Assembly: GCF_008728515.1 (NCBI RefSeq) | Contig: NC_044986.1 | Location: forward strand, 63,415,159-63,479,158 | DNA from: Papio anubis | Lineage: Eukaryota; Chordata; Mammalia; Primates; Cercopithecidae | Length of the DNA: 64,000 bases | Direction: 5' to 3' | Part shown: piece by piece, positions 11,741 through 22,793 of the stretch | How the letters are laid out: every line of letters starts with the position of its first letter | Position numbering within the stretch: the stretch's first letter is position 1 | Notes under the pieces: model-generated | Databases searched by the model: none | Seen by the model: the letters and a program-made list of their open reading frames with translations, nothing else | What the model was told of the DNA's origin: nothing | Position numbers and translations under genes: made by a program

Positions 11741-12492
11741 TGGGTTGAGCACTGCTAATCTAAAAATCTGAAATCCAAAATGCTCCAAAATCCAAAACTT
11801 TTTGAATGCCAGTGTGATGGCACAAGGGGAAAATTCAGCATCTAACTTCATGTGACAGGTCGCAGTTAAAATGCAGTCAATGGATTAAGAAAATGTGGCA
11901 CATATACACCATGGAATACTATGCAGCCATAAAAAAGGATGAGTTTGTGTCCTTTGTAGGGACACGGATGCAGCTGGAAACCATCATTCTCAGCAAACTA
12001 TCGCAAGAACAGAAAACCAAATATCGCATGTTCTCACTCATAGGTGGGAATTGAACAATGAGATCACTTGGACACAGGAAGGGGAGCATCACACACCAGG
12101 TCCTATTGTGGGGAGGGGGTAGGGGGGAGGGATTGCATTAGGAGATACACCTAATGTAAATTATGAGTTAATGGGTGCAGCACACCAACACAGAACATGT
12201 ATACATATGTAACAAACCTGTACGTTGTGCACACGTACCCTAGAACTTAAAGTATAAAAAAAAAATGCAGTCAAAACATCATTTCATGCACAAAATTACT
12301 TAAAATATTGTATAAAATTACCTTCAGGCTGTGTATAGGATGTATATGAAACATAAATGCATTTCATGTTTACACATCAATCCCATTCCCAGGATAACTC
12401 ATTAGCTATATGCAAATATTCCAAGATCAAAAAATTCCAAAATCCAATCCACTTCTGGTCCCAAGCATTTCAGATAAGGGATAATCAACCTG
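11741..12492. mobile_element. Tigger-type DNA transposon, split by L1
   Basis: Terminal inverted repeats: left tgggttgagcactgctaatc with ccaaaatgctccaaaatcc; right gcatttcagataagggataatcaacctg. Both ends are flanked by TA (11739-11740 and 12493-12494), as expected for pogo/Tc1-mariner insertion. Without the L1 insert the element is about 360 bp and non-autonomous. Confidence 0.8.
11881..12261 (+). mobile_element. 5'-truncated LINE-1 (L1PA type)
   Basis: Begins in the last part of ORF2 (tggattaagaaaatgtggcac) and runs through the 3' UTR to acttaaagtat and a short A-tail. A 13-bp target-site duplication, aaaatgcagtcaa, lies at 11868-11880 and 12262-12274. It inserted into the Tigger element. 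Confidence 0.97.
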
Positions 12493-12560
12493 TATGATCC
12501 TATCCATCTATTCTAGCAAATTTCTACATATCACACTCGACACTCCCCAAATACAGACTA

Positions 12561-12662
12561 CAGATGGTCCCTGACTTGACTTAACAATGGTTCAACTTAT
12601 AATTTTTTCCAGCTTTATCATGGCACGAAAGTAATATATACTCAGTATGTATGTATAGTGTT
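12561..12662 (+). mobile_element. Tigger-type fragment
   Basis: cagatggtccctgacttgacttaacaatggttcaacttataa preceded by TA is the left end of a Tigger-type element ('cagatggtccccgacttacgatgg' type). The right end is missing. Confidence 0.6.
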
Positions 12663-13229
12663 TCAAGCCCCTAAAGGTCATACCCTTCCCAGGGTAGGGT
12701 AACCTGTATCCAGTGACCGAAAGAGACATACAGGCCTGGTCATTTCTGCCTGACAAGGTACACTCTGGAGGGCAATGCTCTCACCAGAGCTCCCTGCTGA
12801 CTGACCAGTTCTGTTGTGAGTATCAGAGAGATGATATACAGAACTAAAGAGCTAATTAGAAAAATAATTACAAGGGTATGGTTGTGGAAGGTGAGTAGTT
12901 CTTCTATAATAGGGGATGTGGCATCTTGAAGGCCTTTGTGGGTCTAGATCTCAGGTAGACTTCTTCCTCTATCCAGTCCCGCTCCCTCCCTCTTTCCTTC
13001 CCAAATGTAACACCTTGTTTTCCAAACTCCATTCTGTGTGTGATTCTGGAAGACCCAGCCTACAACACTAGCCATGACTCCTTCCTTTCTCTCATGTCCC
13101 ACATCCATTCTATCAAAATTCAGTTGACTCTACTTACAAAATTTAGCACTGATGTCCACTAACACCACTCTAGTCTAAACTAAAACATGAAGTGGTTAAT
13201 GTAAAGTGTATAAATGGAACCAGGGTTAC
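12663..13229. other. Intronic DNA, unclassified
   Basis: Slightly GC-richer than its surroundings. No element recognised with confidence; an old LTR-like origin is possible but unsupported. Confidence 0.4.
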
Positions 13230-13745
13230 TACAATAGCCTCTGGCCTGCTTTTTCAGTTCCTCTCACTGTTCTCCTTCAGTCTATGTTCCTTATGCAACC
13301 ATCATAGTCCTTTTAAGACACAAGTCTCAGCATGTCATACCTTTGCTTAAAACCTTTCAGTGTATTCCCGTTTAACTTGGAGTAAAAGCCAAAGTCCTTA
13401 AAGGCATACACAGCCCTCAATGGTTGCTTCTCTAACCTTAGCTCCTACTACTCCTTGCCTTGCTCTCTCCTCCCAGACACCCTGGTTTTTATGTTGTCAC
13501 TTAAACATGGAGCACATACCTTCGAGCCTTTGCTCTAGATCTTCATCTGCCTGATTCCTGAACTCTTTCAAGGTTTTGGCATTATCTCACCTTCTCAATG
13601 TAACATACTAAACAACTGTGTTCTCTACAATGTTTATTGGTTTTATTTTTTGCCTATAGTCACCTGCTAAAATGTACAAACTTGTCAAGGGCAGTGATCA
13701 GATATGTCCCAAGCACATAGAACAGTAATGCCAATAAATATTTGT
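13230..13745 (+). mobile_element. L2 fragment
   Basis: Sense L2: acaatagcctctggcctgc...aaaacctttcagtg...agtaaaagccaaagtcc...gcctttgctctag...gtcaagggcagtgat...agcacatagaacagtaatgccaataaatatttg. Confidence 0.9.
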
Positions 13746-14031
13746 ATCTTATGCTTCATAAGTAGATCTACGTGAAAGAAAGACATCATTTCAATCTAAT
13801 TAATAATCACCATTCAAATTCATTGGTTTCCTTGGCAGAGATGTACATGAGTCAGAAGTATACTAATAGAATATTTTCCTGTTAATCAATTCTTTGGAAG
13901 GCTCAAGAAGGCGATAGAGACTAATCTGGATTTTTTATTTTCTCATGCTCTAAATGCTAACATGTGGATCTTCTTCTGTTTTATTATTATTATTACTGTA
14001 TTGGGACCTCAGATCACACTTTATCTTTCTC
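13746..14031. other. Intron sequence next to the donor
   Basis: No repeat recognised apart from a short ttattattattatta run at 13980-13995. Pairs with the CTNNA3 donor at 14040-14039. Confidence 0.5.
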
Positions 14032-14043
14032 CCGACTTACCTC
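14032..14043 (-). promoter_or_regulatory. CTNNA3: Splice donor of the CTNNA3 exon
   Basis: The exon ends CTGGAG and is followed on the minus strand by gtaagt, with GT at 14040-14039. This matches the U1 consensus at every position from -1 to +6. Confidence 0.93.
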
Positions 14044-14304
14044 CAGCTCATCAAGGGCACTTCCCAGAGTTGCTGCCTGAGGTTCTCGTGGGGTTGTCAT
14101 ATTCTGGATCCCTTGTGAAGCATTTGAAATTACATTGAGAGCATTCTGAATTTCTTCACAAACTGTGTCCTTGCTTGCTTTGAGGGAAGCAACATCAGAA
14201 TGCTCCAAACAAGCTGAACAAATTGAATGCAAGAGGGGAGAGTTCTCCTTCAATGAGGCTCGGGCTCCTGCAATTTCATCCCTCTGATTTGGAGATTTTA
14301 AGTC
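14041..14304 (-). CDS. CTNNA3: CTNNA3 (alpha-T-catenin) internal coding exon
   Basis: Alpha-T-catenin links beta-catenin or plakoglobin at cadherin junctions to F-actin, mainly in heart intercalated discs, testis and brain. Read on the minus strand the exon is 264 bp and open throughout, exactly 88 codons, so it starts and ends in phase 0. It begins DLKSPNQRDEIAGARASLKE and ends LGSALDELE. The pattern RDEIAGARA...LLHSICSACLEHSDVA...NALNVISNASQGIQ follows the alpha-catenin/vinculin family and matches the equivalent part of alpha-E-catenin (RDQMAAARG...ACLQHPDVAAYKA). By that alignment it covers roughly residues 195-285, the second half of the N-terminal helical domain, ahead of the vinculin-binding M1 segment. 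The gene choice (CTNNA3 rather than CTNNA1/2) rests on recognising the paralogue-specific residues. The exon number, about 6 or 7, is not certain. No in-frame stop, frameshift or splice damage is visible. No other exon of the gene was found in the window. Confidence 0.95.
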
Positions 14305-14328
14305 CTGAGAAGGGAAATAAAAAGAGTG
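14305..14328 (-). promoter_or_regulatory. CTNNA3: Splice acceptor of the CTNNA3 exon
   Basis: On the minus strand the exon is preceded by a pyrimidine-rich run (ctctttttatttcccttct) ending in CAG, with AG at 14306-14305. This is a strong, canonical 3' splice site. A branch-point-like cttactaa lies further upstream, at about 80 nt, so the real branch point may be another A. Confidence 0.9.
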
Positions 14329-14799
14329 GTATCTTACAATGGGTTATGGGGGAAAGACTTAAATTAAAAAGCTTCATTTTTTAGTAAGTATAAATGAAAA
14401 GATAATAGACATCAAGAAGTCAGCTATAAGTTATAATCAAGGGCATCTATTATTTCTACATTCTTTCAGGTTCTGTTAAAAATTCTGCAGCATAAACAAT
14501 GATGCAGTTAACAAGTAAAGGTCCCAATAGTGCAGATGTGTAAAGATCTATTACTATTCAGTCAAATCCTTGTCAGTCAAATCCTTATAAGTAGCTAAAA
14601 CACTCTGACATTCACATTATTCAGTGCATAAGATAGCTTGAATTACAAGGACGCTGATTACCTCATTCCATAGATGTTGATAATTGCATTTAACCTTTCC
14701 ATTAAAATTAAACCAACTGAGTTAAGAACACTAAATGAAACCTACCACCATTCAGCTATATTTCTTTTCCTTTTCAGAAATACTAATAAATTAATCCTA
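14329..14799. other. Intron sequence upstream of the acceptor
   Basis: No repeat recognised. Includes a short duplication, agtcaaatcctt, at about 14561 and 14576. Confidence 0.5.
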
Positions 14800-15215
14800 T
14801 ATCATTCTTTCTTTGACATTTATTCAGCAATTAGTTACTGAGCACTTAGCATATTCTAGCCCTTGTGCTAGACTCCAGTGTACAGATATGAAAAAATCCT
14901 ACGAGGACCTTGTTTTTCTTTCTTTTGGGGGGAAAGGGCCTACAGACAAGAAATAAACTAGATAAACAAATATACAAGATGAGTTTAGGTGACAATAAAT
15001 GCTGTGAAGAAAACACAAAAGTGAAGTGTCATAGAGACTGACTTGCAAGGAGAAAGCTGCTTTAGGTTGAATGGCCAGAGAAGGTATTTCTTCAGAGATG
15101 ACAATTTGCAGTAAATGTAAATGAACCGCATTACATCGGAGGGAAGAGAGAAAAGAGAATGTTCTATCTAAGTGATAGGTGATCAGAACTAGCTCAAGAT
15201 ACAAGAAAAAAATCT
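14800..15215 (-). mobile_element. L2 fragment
   Basis: Antisense L2 3' end: catttattcagcaattagttactgagcacttagcatattctagcccttgtgctaga...gacaagaaataaactagataaac...gtgacaataaatgctgtgaagaaaa. Confidence 0.85.
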
Positions 15216-15224
15216 GGCAAGCCC

Positions 15225-15760
15225 TACCTTAAGCAAGTGATGAAATTTAACATCATCTGTGATATCACATGGATATCATGTACCCCTTGATATACTGTGA
15301 CAAGAAAAGTATGCCATTTCTGTGGTATTCCCTCCAGCAACCCATAATTCCAGTCTAATCATGAGAAAACCAACAAACAAAATGAGATTGGTGAACATCC
15401 TAAATGACATCTGGGCAGTGTTCCTCAAGACCACTAACATCATGAAAAACAGGAGATTGACTGACAAACTGTCATAGAACAGAGAAGATTGGGGAGACAT
15501 AACTAAATGCAATGTGGTACTGAGGATTAGATCCTGGAACAGAAAAAACATTCATGAAAAACTGCTGAAATCCAAATAACCATTATTAATAGTTAATAGC
15601 AATGCATCGGTATCCATATCTTTGTAAGGCAAATGTAAGATACAGTATTAACAATGGAGAAAACTGGAAAAAAGGTAAATGGGAACTCTCTGTACCAACT
15701 TTGCAACTTTTCTGTAAATCTAAAATTATTCCCAAATAAAAGCTTAAGTTAAAAAAAATA
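15225..15760 (+). mobile_element. Ancient LINE-like 3' end, family uncertain
   Basis: The 3' part, gggaactctctgtaccaactttgcaacttttctgtaaatctaaaattattcccaaataaaag plus an A-run, matches a common old primate interspersed repeat that I take to be an L1M-type 3' end. The open frame on the minus strand here (15276-15551) is not a gene. Confidence 0.45.
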
Positions 15761-15769
15761 ATTCAAGGG

Positions 15770-15995
15770 ACATTTACAATAGTTCATTCACTTCATATAC
15801 AACATTTCATATAATCTTCATAAAAACTCATGAGAGATGTGATTATTCCATTTTAAAACTCAAAACACTAAGGTTTCAAGAGACTAAGTTTCTTAGCCAA
15901 GTGGCAGAGCTAGATGGTGATATTTCTTGTATTGTAACCCCCGTCAGTATAACTTCCAAGCCTTTATCCTAAAAACTATGTGCCATTCTTTCCTA
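15770..15995 (-). mobile_element. MIR
   Basis: Antisense MIR: catataatcttcataaaaactcatgagag...ccattttaaaactcaaaacactaaggtttcaagag...agccaagtggcagagctagatgg. Confidence 0.85.
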
Positions 15996-16044
15996 CATAG
16001 GAAAAATTTCTTATTTGCTACACAGCATGAGGACTTGTATTTGT

Positions 16045-16245
16045 ATAATATCATGTAGCTTATAAAGTGCTTCTGTATAGTATCTTATTGATCATCATAA
16101 TACTCTTTGAGGGAAGGAGTCTGCTATTATTAGTCCTATTTTAACTAAACAGGTGTTTGGTGTAAGAAGATAGCAACTAGTAAAGGAACTGAGATATAAA
16201 CCTAGTCTACTGATTGCTAACCTTATGCTTCTTTCACAAGGCTCT
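16045..16245 (-). mobile_element. MIR
   Basis: Antisense MIR: ataaagtgcttctgtatagtatcttattgatcatcataatactctttgagg...ttattagtcctattttaactaaac...aaaggaactgagatataaaccta. Confidence 0.75.
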
Positions 16246-16489
16246 GCTACTCTGGGAATAATGTTGCCTAAGGTTAATAAATGGCTTGTGCTACTATATT
16301 TTTAGTTCCTTCCCTTCTGAAAATGAAGGCTGTCTGCTACTTCACTCAGGCTTTGGAGATATTAACTTCTAACTGTCCTCCCTACATTTTGTAACAAAGT
16401 AGCTATCAACCCACTGTTCATACTCACTAATTACCCAAGAAAAGACACTCTATGGTTTTCTTGGCTTGCTACGATTTCCCCCTTGTATA

Positions 16490-16630
16490 TGTGGTCTGGG
16501 TTTTAGTTTTAGCTCTGTCATTAGCACTATGAGCTGGGTAACTCATCTCCTCTTTCGGTGCCTGTCTTTCTATCTATAAAAATGGGATAATGATACTTCT
16601 TCCAACTCTCTCACAAGATTGAGTACACAG
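16490..16630 (+). mobile_element. MIR
   Basis: Sense MIR core: gggttttagttttagctctgtcatta...gagctgggtaactcatctcctctttcggtgcctg...tatctataaaaatgggataatgatac. Confidence 0.85.
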
Positions 16631-16639
16631 CACATCAGA

Positions 16640-17867
16640 AATGGAATAGAAGTGCAAAATAGAAAAAAGGTATAGAAAGAATATGGAATTGTTTTATTCC
16701 TTACATCTGTCAAACTTGGTGTACTGTTTTTGTACTATGATAATCTTAGTGATTTTCATATTTCCCACAACGTTACAAGCTCTACCTACAGTCATCAGTG
16801 TAACTTAAGGGATAAATAATTTAATGTTTAGAAAGGATCACAGCTCCTCAGATGAGTAATAATTGAAAGTATAAATGTTCAGAAAGAGGTGAAGCAAATT
16901 CTCTGATACTACTGTATAGTCAACTTAATACATAATTCCCTCTGAAGTGACCTATACCTCATGCTTCTTTATTTAGAAGGACAGTGTCAAGGTTTAGGTT
17001 GTTTCTGAAAGGTGAAAAACTTGAACATAGATTATAACAAGAAGGCTAAAGTTAAAATTATTTCTTTTGCTCTAAAGGTGGCAGTGTGTAATCTGACAGT
17101 AAATTGTAGTAACTTTAATGCCATGGGGACTTCGAAATGTTAAAAATACAAATGTATTTTGAATTTGGAGCCTACGCTTTGTCATCTCTGCCCAAGGCAA
17201 TTACAGAATCCATGAGCCCAAATAGCAAGTCCTTGAAGCCTGCGAAAAAGGACTGGATCAGTGAACATAACAAATATAATGTTACAGCAGTGGACAGGGG
17301 GAAAGGGGCAGGTTGCAGAGTTTATGTAAGGAAAATTAACAAGGCATGACCATTTCTCCCAAAGGACATCAAGCATGGTAAACTTAATGTAGTAAATAGG
17401 TACACAGATAAAACAGAAATTAATGACTGTCACCTCCTAAACGTGTGTTGTGGTAGTGGTGTCTGTGGTTGTTTTATTTTAACTGATGATACCACAGGTT
17501 CAAAGGTTCATAGGTTGTCCATTTACCCTAAAATTTGCATCAGGTCAAAATAGGAATTAAATAGTAAAGTTAATCAAGGATTTCTTTGGATGGAGACATA
17601 TAAAGAACTCAGCTCCTCAAGGATTGATACTTATTTATAATCTTTTTTTAAATGCTCCAGAAGAAAGCTCACAGGAGATTTCCAAGTTAAGAAGACATTA
17701 AATGTTTCCAGCTGACGAAGAAACACACAGATGGGATTTAAAAAGACCTTACAAGTCTGTGCAAGTGGGTAGAGAAGTAACATATGAGTTTTAACCCTGG
17801 CAAGAGAACAAAATATATTTAGGAATATTATTTTAAAAAATAAAAATGGAAGGCTTTAAGCCATCAG
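16640..17867. other. Repeat-poor intronic DNA
   Basis: About 1.2 kb without a recognised repeat, RNA gene or exon-like frame. The plus-strand frame 17137-17349 (70 codons) has no known domain. Confidence 0.5.
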
Positions 17868-18098
17868 TTAATTAATTCAACCATTCCTTCAACCTGTACT
17901 ATGTTGAGCGTCTCCTATGCCGAGCCTCGACTTTGCATCAAGGCAATGTGCTAAATGTTGGAAATGCAAAGATAAAGATCCGAAGGGGAGACAAATAAAC
18001 ACATTTACATGGGGACTAAAATAGTTACCCACAGCATAGAGGACAGTCTCTCAGCTTGAAGGGATTAAATAAAATTTCTCAGAGAAAGTGAATCTTTT

Positions 18099-18577
18099 CT
18101 CCAGCTTTATTGAGGTATAATTAACAAATAAAAATTGTGTATATTCAAGGTGTACAACATGATGCTTTCATATACATATACATTGTGTAATGATTACTAC
18201 AATCGTATTAATCAATATAACCATCACCACACAGTTACCCTTGCGTTTGTGTGTATGTGCTGTGAGGACATGCAAGATCTATTCTCTTAGCAAATTTCAA
18301 GTAAGCAATACGGTATTATTAACTATATTTGCCATGCTGTGAGTTAGGTCCCTAGAACTTATTCATCTTATAATTGAAAGTTTATACCCTTTGACGAACA
18401 TGTCCCCATTTCCCCCGCACACCAACCCCTGGCAACCATGGTAAAACTGCTTCTACAAGTTTGACTTGTTTAGATTCCACATATAAATACAATCATATAA
18501 TACTTACTTTCTGTGTCTGGCTTATTTGACTTAGCATAATGTCCTTCAGGTTCATCCAAGTTGTCATAAGTGGGGGG
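18099..18577 (-). mobile_element. L1M 3' end inserted in L2
   Basis: Antisense L1M 3' UTR (ctttattgaggtataattaacaaa...gtacaacatgatgctttc) into the end of ORF2 (tgtgtctggcttatttgacttagcataatgtccttcaggttcatccaag). A diverged target-site duplication is visible: tttctcagagaaagtgaatc...tttt at 18075-18098 versus atttcagagaaggtgaatttt at 18578-18598. Confidence 0.85.
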
Positions 18578-18627
18578 ATTTCAGAGAAGGTGAATTTTAA
18601 ACAGTGAGTATAAATTATCCCTATGAG

Positions 18628-20017
18628 GCAGGACCCACAGACCCTTTGAAGGAAGTGGACTGCTCCTGCAAAATCTGGGATACACCCCAAATACTGTGAG
18701 TGCCCCAACTGCAAAAGTGGGAAAGGGAGAGCCTCCTCTCCTGAATACACACGCCCACTGGAGCAACTGAAGGTCTGTTTGTGGGAGAAGTTTCCGACCT
18801 TACCTGGAGCTGAGTCAGTTTAAAGAGCCAAGCAAAAATACAGGGGTAGAGGAAGCAGCAGAAAGTCTCCGGGAGCCCGCTGGGTCCCCAGTCAGACCAT
18901 TCCTGTCTGGCACCACAGGGATACACTGGGAGGGCAGCCAGAGAAGCAGGGGTGGGGAGAGTGGGAAGCATCACAGGGAGAAGGAAAATTCCAGCTGAAC
19001 TTTGTAACAATTTGAATAGGGTGAGAAGCCTCCTGGCCAGAACTTGAGGGAGGATGCGAATCTAGTGTGCAGACTCCACAGCGGGGGAAGAACCAGGCCG
19101 TTTTCATTTGAAGGTGGCAGGCGTGTAGCCTAGGGCAAGTTTTCAAGCCCGGCTTGCCCACCCCTGGAAACAGACTCGGGGCTGTTTGGGGGCACGGTGG
19201 GAGTGAGACCAGCCCTTTGATTTGTGTGGGAGCTGGGGGAGGCCTGTGACTGCCAGCTTTCCCCCACTTCCCTGACTTCCCTGACAACCTGGATGACTCA
19301 GGAGAGGCAGCCACAATCCTCTTAGGTGCACAACTCCCTTGACCTGGGAACCTCACTCCTGTCCCCCACAGCAGCCACAGTAAGACTCGCCCAAGGAAAG
19401 TATGAGCTCAGATACACCTAGCCCTGTCCCTACTTGATGGTCCTTCCCTACCCACCTGTAGCTGAAGACAAAGGGCATATAATCTTGGTAGTTCTAGGAC
19501 CCTGCCCACTGCCAGTTCCTCTCCATACTACCATAGCTGATGCTGTCTGCAAAACGCCGTCTCCCAGCAGGAGGCCAACCAGCACAAAAACAGAGCATTA
19601 AACCACCAAAGCTAAGAACCTTCATGGAGTCTACTACACCCCGCTGCCACCTACACCAGAACAGGTGCTGATATCCACAGCTGAGAGACCCATACATGGT
19701 TCACATCACAAGATTCTGTACAGGTAACCCCCAGTACCAGCCCAGAGCAGGGTAGACTTGCTGGGTGGCTAGACCCAGAAGACAGACAACAATCACTGCA
19801 GTTCAGCTCACAGGAAGCCACATCTGTAGGAAAAATGGGAGAGTACTATATCAAGGGAACACCCCATGGGACAAAAGAATCTGAAAAACAGCCTTCAGCC
19901 CTAGACCTTCCTTCTGACAGAGCCTACACAAATGAGAAGGAACCAGAAGAAAAAATCTGGTAATATAACAAAACAAGGCTCTTTAGCACCCCCAAAAAGC
20001 ACACCAGCTCACCAGCA
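18628..20017 (+). promoter_or_regulatory. L1 5' UTR (ancestral L1 promoter region)
   Basis: About 1.4 kb upstream of the ORF1 start, GC-rich compared with the surroundings. Primate L1 5' UTRs drive sense transcription and often antisense transcription. Activity of this old copy is unknown. Overlapping minus-strand open frames at 18493-19356 are a by-product of base composition. Confidence 0.7.
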
Positions 20018-20940
20018 ATGGATCCAAACCAAGAAGAAATCCCTGATTTACCTGAAAAAGAATTCAGGAGGTTAGTTGTTAAGTTAATCAGGGAGGGACC
20101 AGAGAAAGGTGAAACCTAAAGCAAGGAAATCCAAAAAACAATACAAGAAGTGAAGGGAGAAACATTCAAGAAAATAGATAGCTTAAAGAAAAACAATCAC
20201 AAATTCAGGAAACATTGGACACACTTTAGTAATGCAAAATGCTCTGGAAAGTCTCAGGAATAGAATTGAACATGTAGAAGAAAGAAATCCAGAGCTCAAA
20301 GATGAGGTCTTCAAATTAACCCAATCCAACAAAGAAAAAAGAATAAGAAAATATGAACAAATCCTCCAAGAAGTCTAGGATTATGTTAAATGACCAAACC
20401 TAAGAATAATTGATGTTCCTGAGGAAGGGGAGAATCCTAAAAGCTTGGAAAACATATCTGGGGGAATAATCAAGGAAAACTTCCCCAGCCTTGCTAAAGA
20501 CCTAGACATTCAATTACAAGAAGCATAAAGAACACCTGGGAAATTCAGCATGAAAAGATCATTGCCTAAACACATTGTCATCAGGTTATCCAAAGTTAAG
20601 ATGAAGGAAAGAATCTTAAGAGCTGTGAGACAGAAGCACCAGGTAACCTATAAAGGAAAACCTATCAGATTAACGTAGATTTCTCACCAGAAACCCTACA
20701 AGCAAGAAGCAATTGGGGCCCTATCTTCAGTCTTGTCAAACAAAACAATTATCAGCCAAGAATTTAGTATCCCGTGAAACTAAGCATCATATATGAAGGA
20801 AAGATACAATCTTTTTCAGACAAATGCTAAGAGAATTTGCCATTACCAAGCTACCACTACAATAATTGCTAAAAGAAGCTCTAAATCTTGAAACAAATCC
20901 TAGAAACACATCAAAACAGAACCTCTTTAAAGCAGAAATC
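20018..20940 (+). pseudogene. LINE-1 ORF1 remnant
   Basis: ORF1p is the L1 RNA-binding trimeric coiled-coil protein. The start at 20018 (ATGGATCCAAACCAAGAAG) is preserved, but stops appear early, for example TAA at 20117-20119 after the GETxx segment, and the frame is lost several times. The C-terminal region is recognisable at about 20550-20830 (cattgtcatcaggttatccaaagtt...aagaaatttagtatcc-like text). Confidence 0.8.
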
Positions 20941-21230
20941 ACACAGGACCTATAAAACAAAAATACAAATTAAAAACAAAAACAAATAGTACATAGACAA
21001 CAAATAGCATGATGAATGCAATAGTACCTCACATCTCAATACTAACACTGAATGTAAATGGCTTAAATGCTCCACTTAAAAGATACAGAACCACAGAATG
21101 CATAAGAACTCACCAACCATCTGCTGCCTTTAGAAGACTCACCTAACATGTAGACTCATGTAAACTTAAAGTAGAGGGTTGGAAAAAGGCATTTCCTGCA
21201 AATGGACACCAAAAGCAAGCAAGGGTAGCT

Positions 21231-21545
21231 TTTTTTTTTTTTTTTTTTGAGGTGGAGTTTTGCTCTTATTGCCCAGGTTGGAGTGCAATGGCGCAATCTC
21301 AGCTCACCACAACCTCCGCCTCCCGGGTTCAAGTGATTCTCCTGCCTCAGCCTCCTGAGTATATATACAGGCCGAGGATTACAGGTATGAGCCACCATGC
21401 CCGGCTAATTTTGTATTTTTAGTAGAGATGGGGTTTCTCCATGTTCGTCAGGATGGTCTCGAACTCCCAATCTCAGGTGATCTGTCTGACTTGGCCTCCC
21501 AAAGTGCCAGCATTAAAGACCTGAGCCACCACGCCTGACAAAGGG
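21231..21545 (-). mobile_element. Alu (AluS-like) inside the L1
   Basis: A T-run, then gaggtggagttttgctcttattgcccaggttgg, through to gagccaccacgcctgaca. Target-site duplication gggtagct at 21223-21230 and 21546-21553. Around 21356-21380 the usual gagtagctgggattacagg is replaced by gagtatatatacaggccgag, a local alteration. Confidence 0.95.
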
Positions 21546-22485
21546 GGGTAGCTATTCTTATATCAGACAAAACAAACTTTAAAGCAACAGCAGCTAAGAG
21601 ACAAAGAGGGACATTATATAATGGTAAAAGTCCTTGTCCAACAGGAAAATATCTCAATCCTAAACACATATGCAACACTAGAGCTCCCAAATTTATAAAA
21701 CAATTACTAATACACCTAAGCAATGAGATAGACAGCAACACAATAATAGTGGAGGACTTCAATACTCTACTGACAGCACTAGACAAGTCATCAAGACAAA
21801 AAGTCAACAAAGGAACAATTGATTTAAATTATATCTTGGAACAACTAAACTTAACAAATACATACAGAACATTTCATCCAACAACCACAAAATACACATT
21901 TTATTCAATAGCACATGGAACTTTCTTCAAGATAGACTATATAATAGGCCATAAAATGAGCCTTAATAAATTTAAGAAAATTGAAATTATATCAAGCACT
22001 CTCTCAGACCACAGTGGGAAAATACTGGAAATCAACTACAAAAGGAACCTTCAAAACCATGCAAATACATGGAAATTAAATAACCTGCTCCTGAATGAGC
22101 ATTGGGTCAAAAATGAAATCAAGATGGAAATTTAAAAATTCTTCAAACTGAACAAAATCCTCTGGGATACAGCAAAGGAGGTGCTAAGAGGAAAGCTTCA
22201 TAGCCCTAAACGCCTGCATCAAAAAGACTGAAAGAACACAAACTGACACTCTACGGCCACACCTCAAGGAACTAGAGAAACAAGAACAAACCAAACCCAA
22301 ACCCAGCAGAAGAAAGGAAATAACCAAGATCAGTGCAGAACTAAATGAAATTGAAAGAAAATAAAAACAAAAGATAAATGAAACAAAAAGTTGGTTTTTT
22401 GAAAAGATAAATAAAATTGGTTAGCAAGACTAACCAAGAAAAGAAGAGCGAAAATCCAAATAACCTCATTAAGAAACAGGAGATA

Positions 22486-22793
22486 GCCCAGGCATGGTGG
22501 CTCATGCCTGTAATCCCAGCACTTTGGGAGGCTGAGGTGGGCAGATTACAAAGTCAGGAGTTTGAGACCAGCTTGGCCAACATGGTGAAACCCTGTCTCT
22601 ACTAAAAATACAAAAATTAGCAGGGTGTGGTGGTAGGCACCTGTAATCTCAGCTACTTGGGAGGCTGAGGCAGGAGAATCACTTGAAACCAGAAGGCAGA
22701 GGTTGCAGCGGGCTGAGATTGCACCACTGCACTCCAGCCTGGGCAACAAGAGTGAAACTCCATCTCAAAAAAAAAAAAAAAAAAAAAGAAAGA
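22486..22793 (+). mobile_element. Alu (AluS-like) inside the L1
   Basis: gcccaggcatggtggctcatg through to catctc and an A-run ending in (AAAG)n. Target-site duplication aagaaacaggagata at 22471-22485 and aagagacaggagata at 22794-22808. Confidence 0.95.

Larger units (their letters stand above)
1..14040 (-). other. CTNNA3: CTNNA3 intron, 5' portion (downstream of the exon)
   Basis: All sequence left of the exon is intronic for the minus-strand gene by inference. It begins with the donor at 14040 and does not end within the window. It holds only repeats and unclassified DNA; no further exon with alpha-catenin similarity was seen. Confidence 0.8.

Noticed and set aside
14014..14253. Treating the 79-codon ATG-initiated minus frame as a small gene
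   Set aside because: The ATG is internal to the exon; the reading frame begins upstream at the splice acceptor and crosses the donor into intron sequence.
18493..19356. Cluster of minus-strand open frames in GC-rich sequence
   Set aside because: They lie across an L1M/L2 junction and the L1 5' UTR; proline/serine-rich translations reflect base composition, not a gene.
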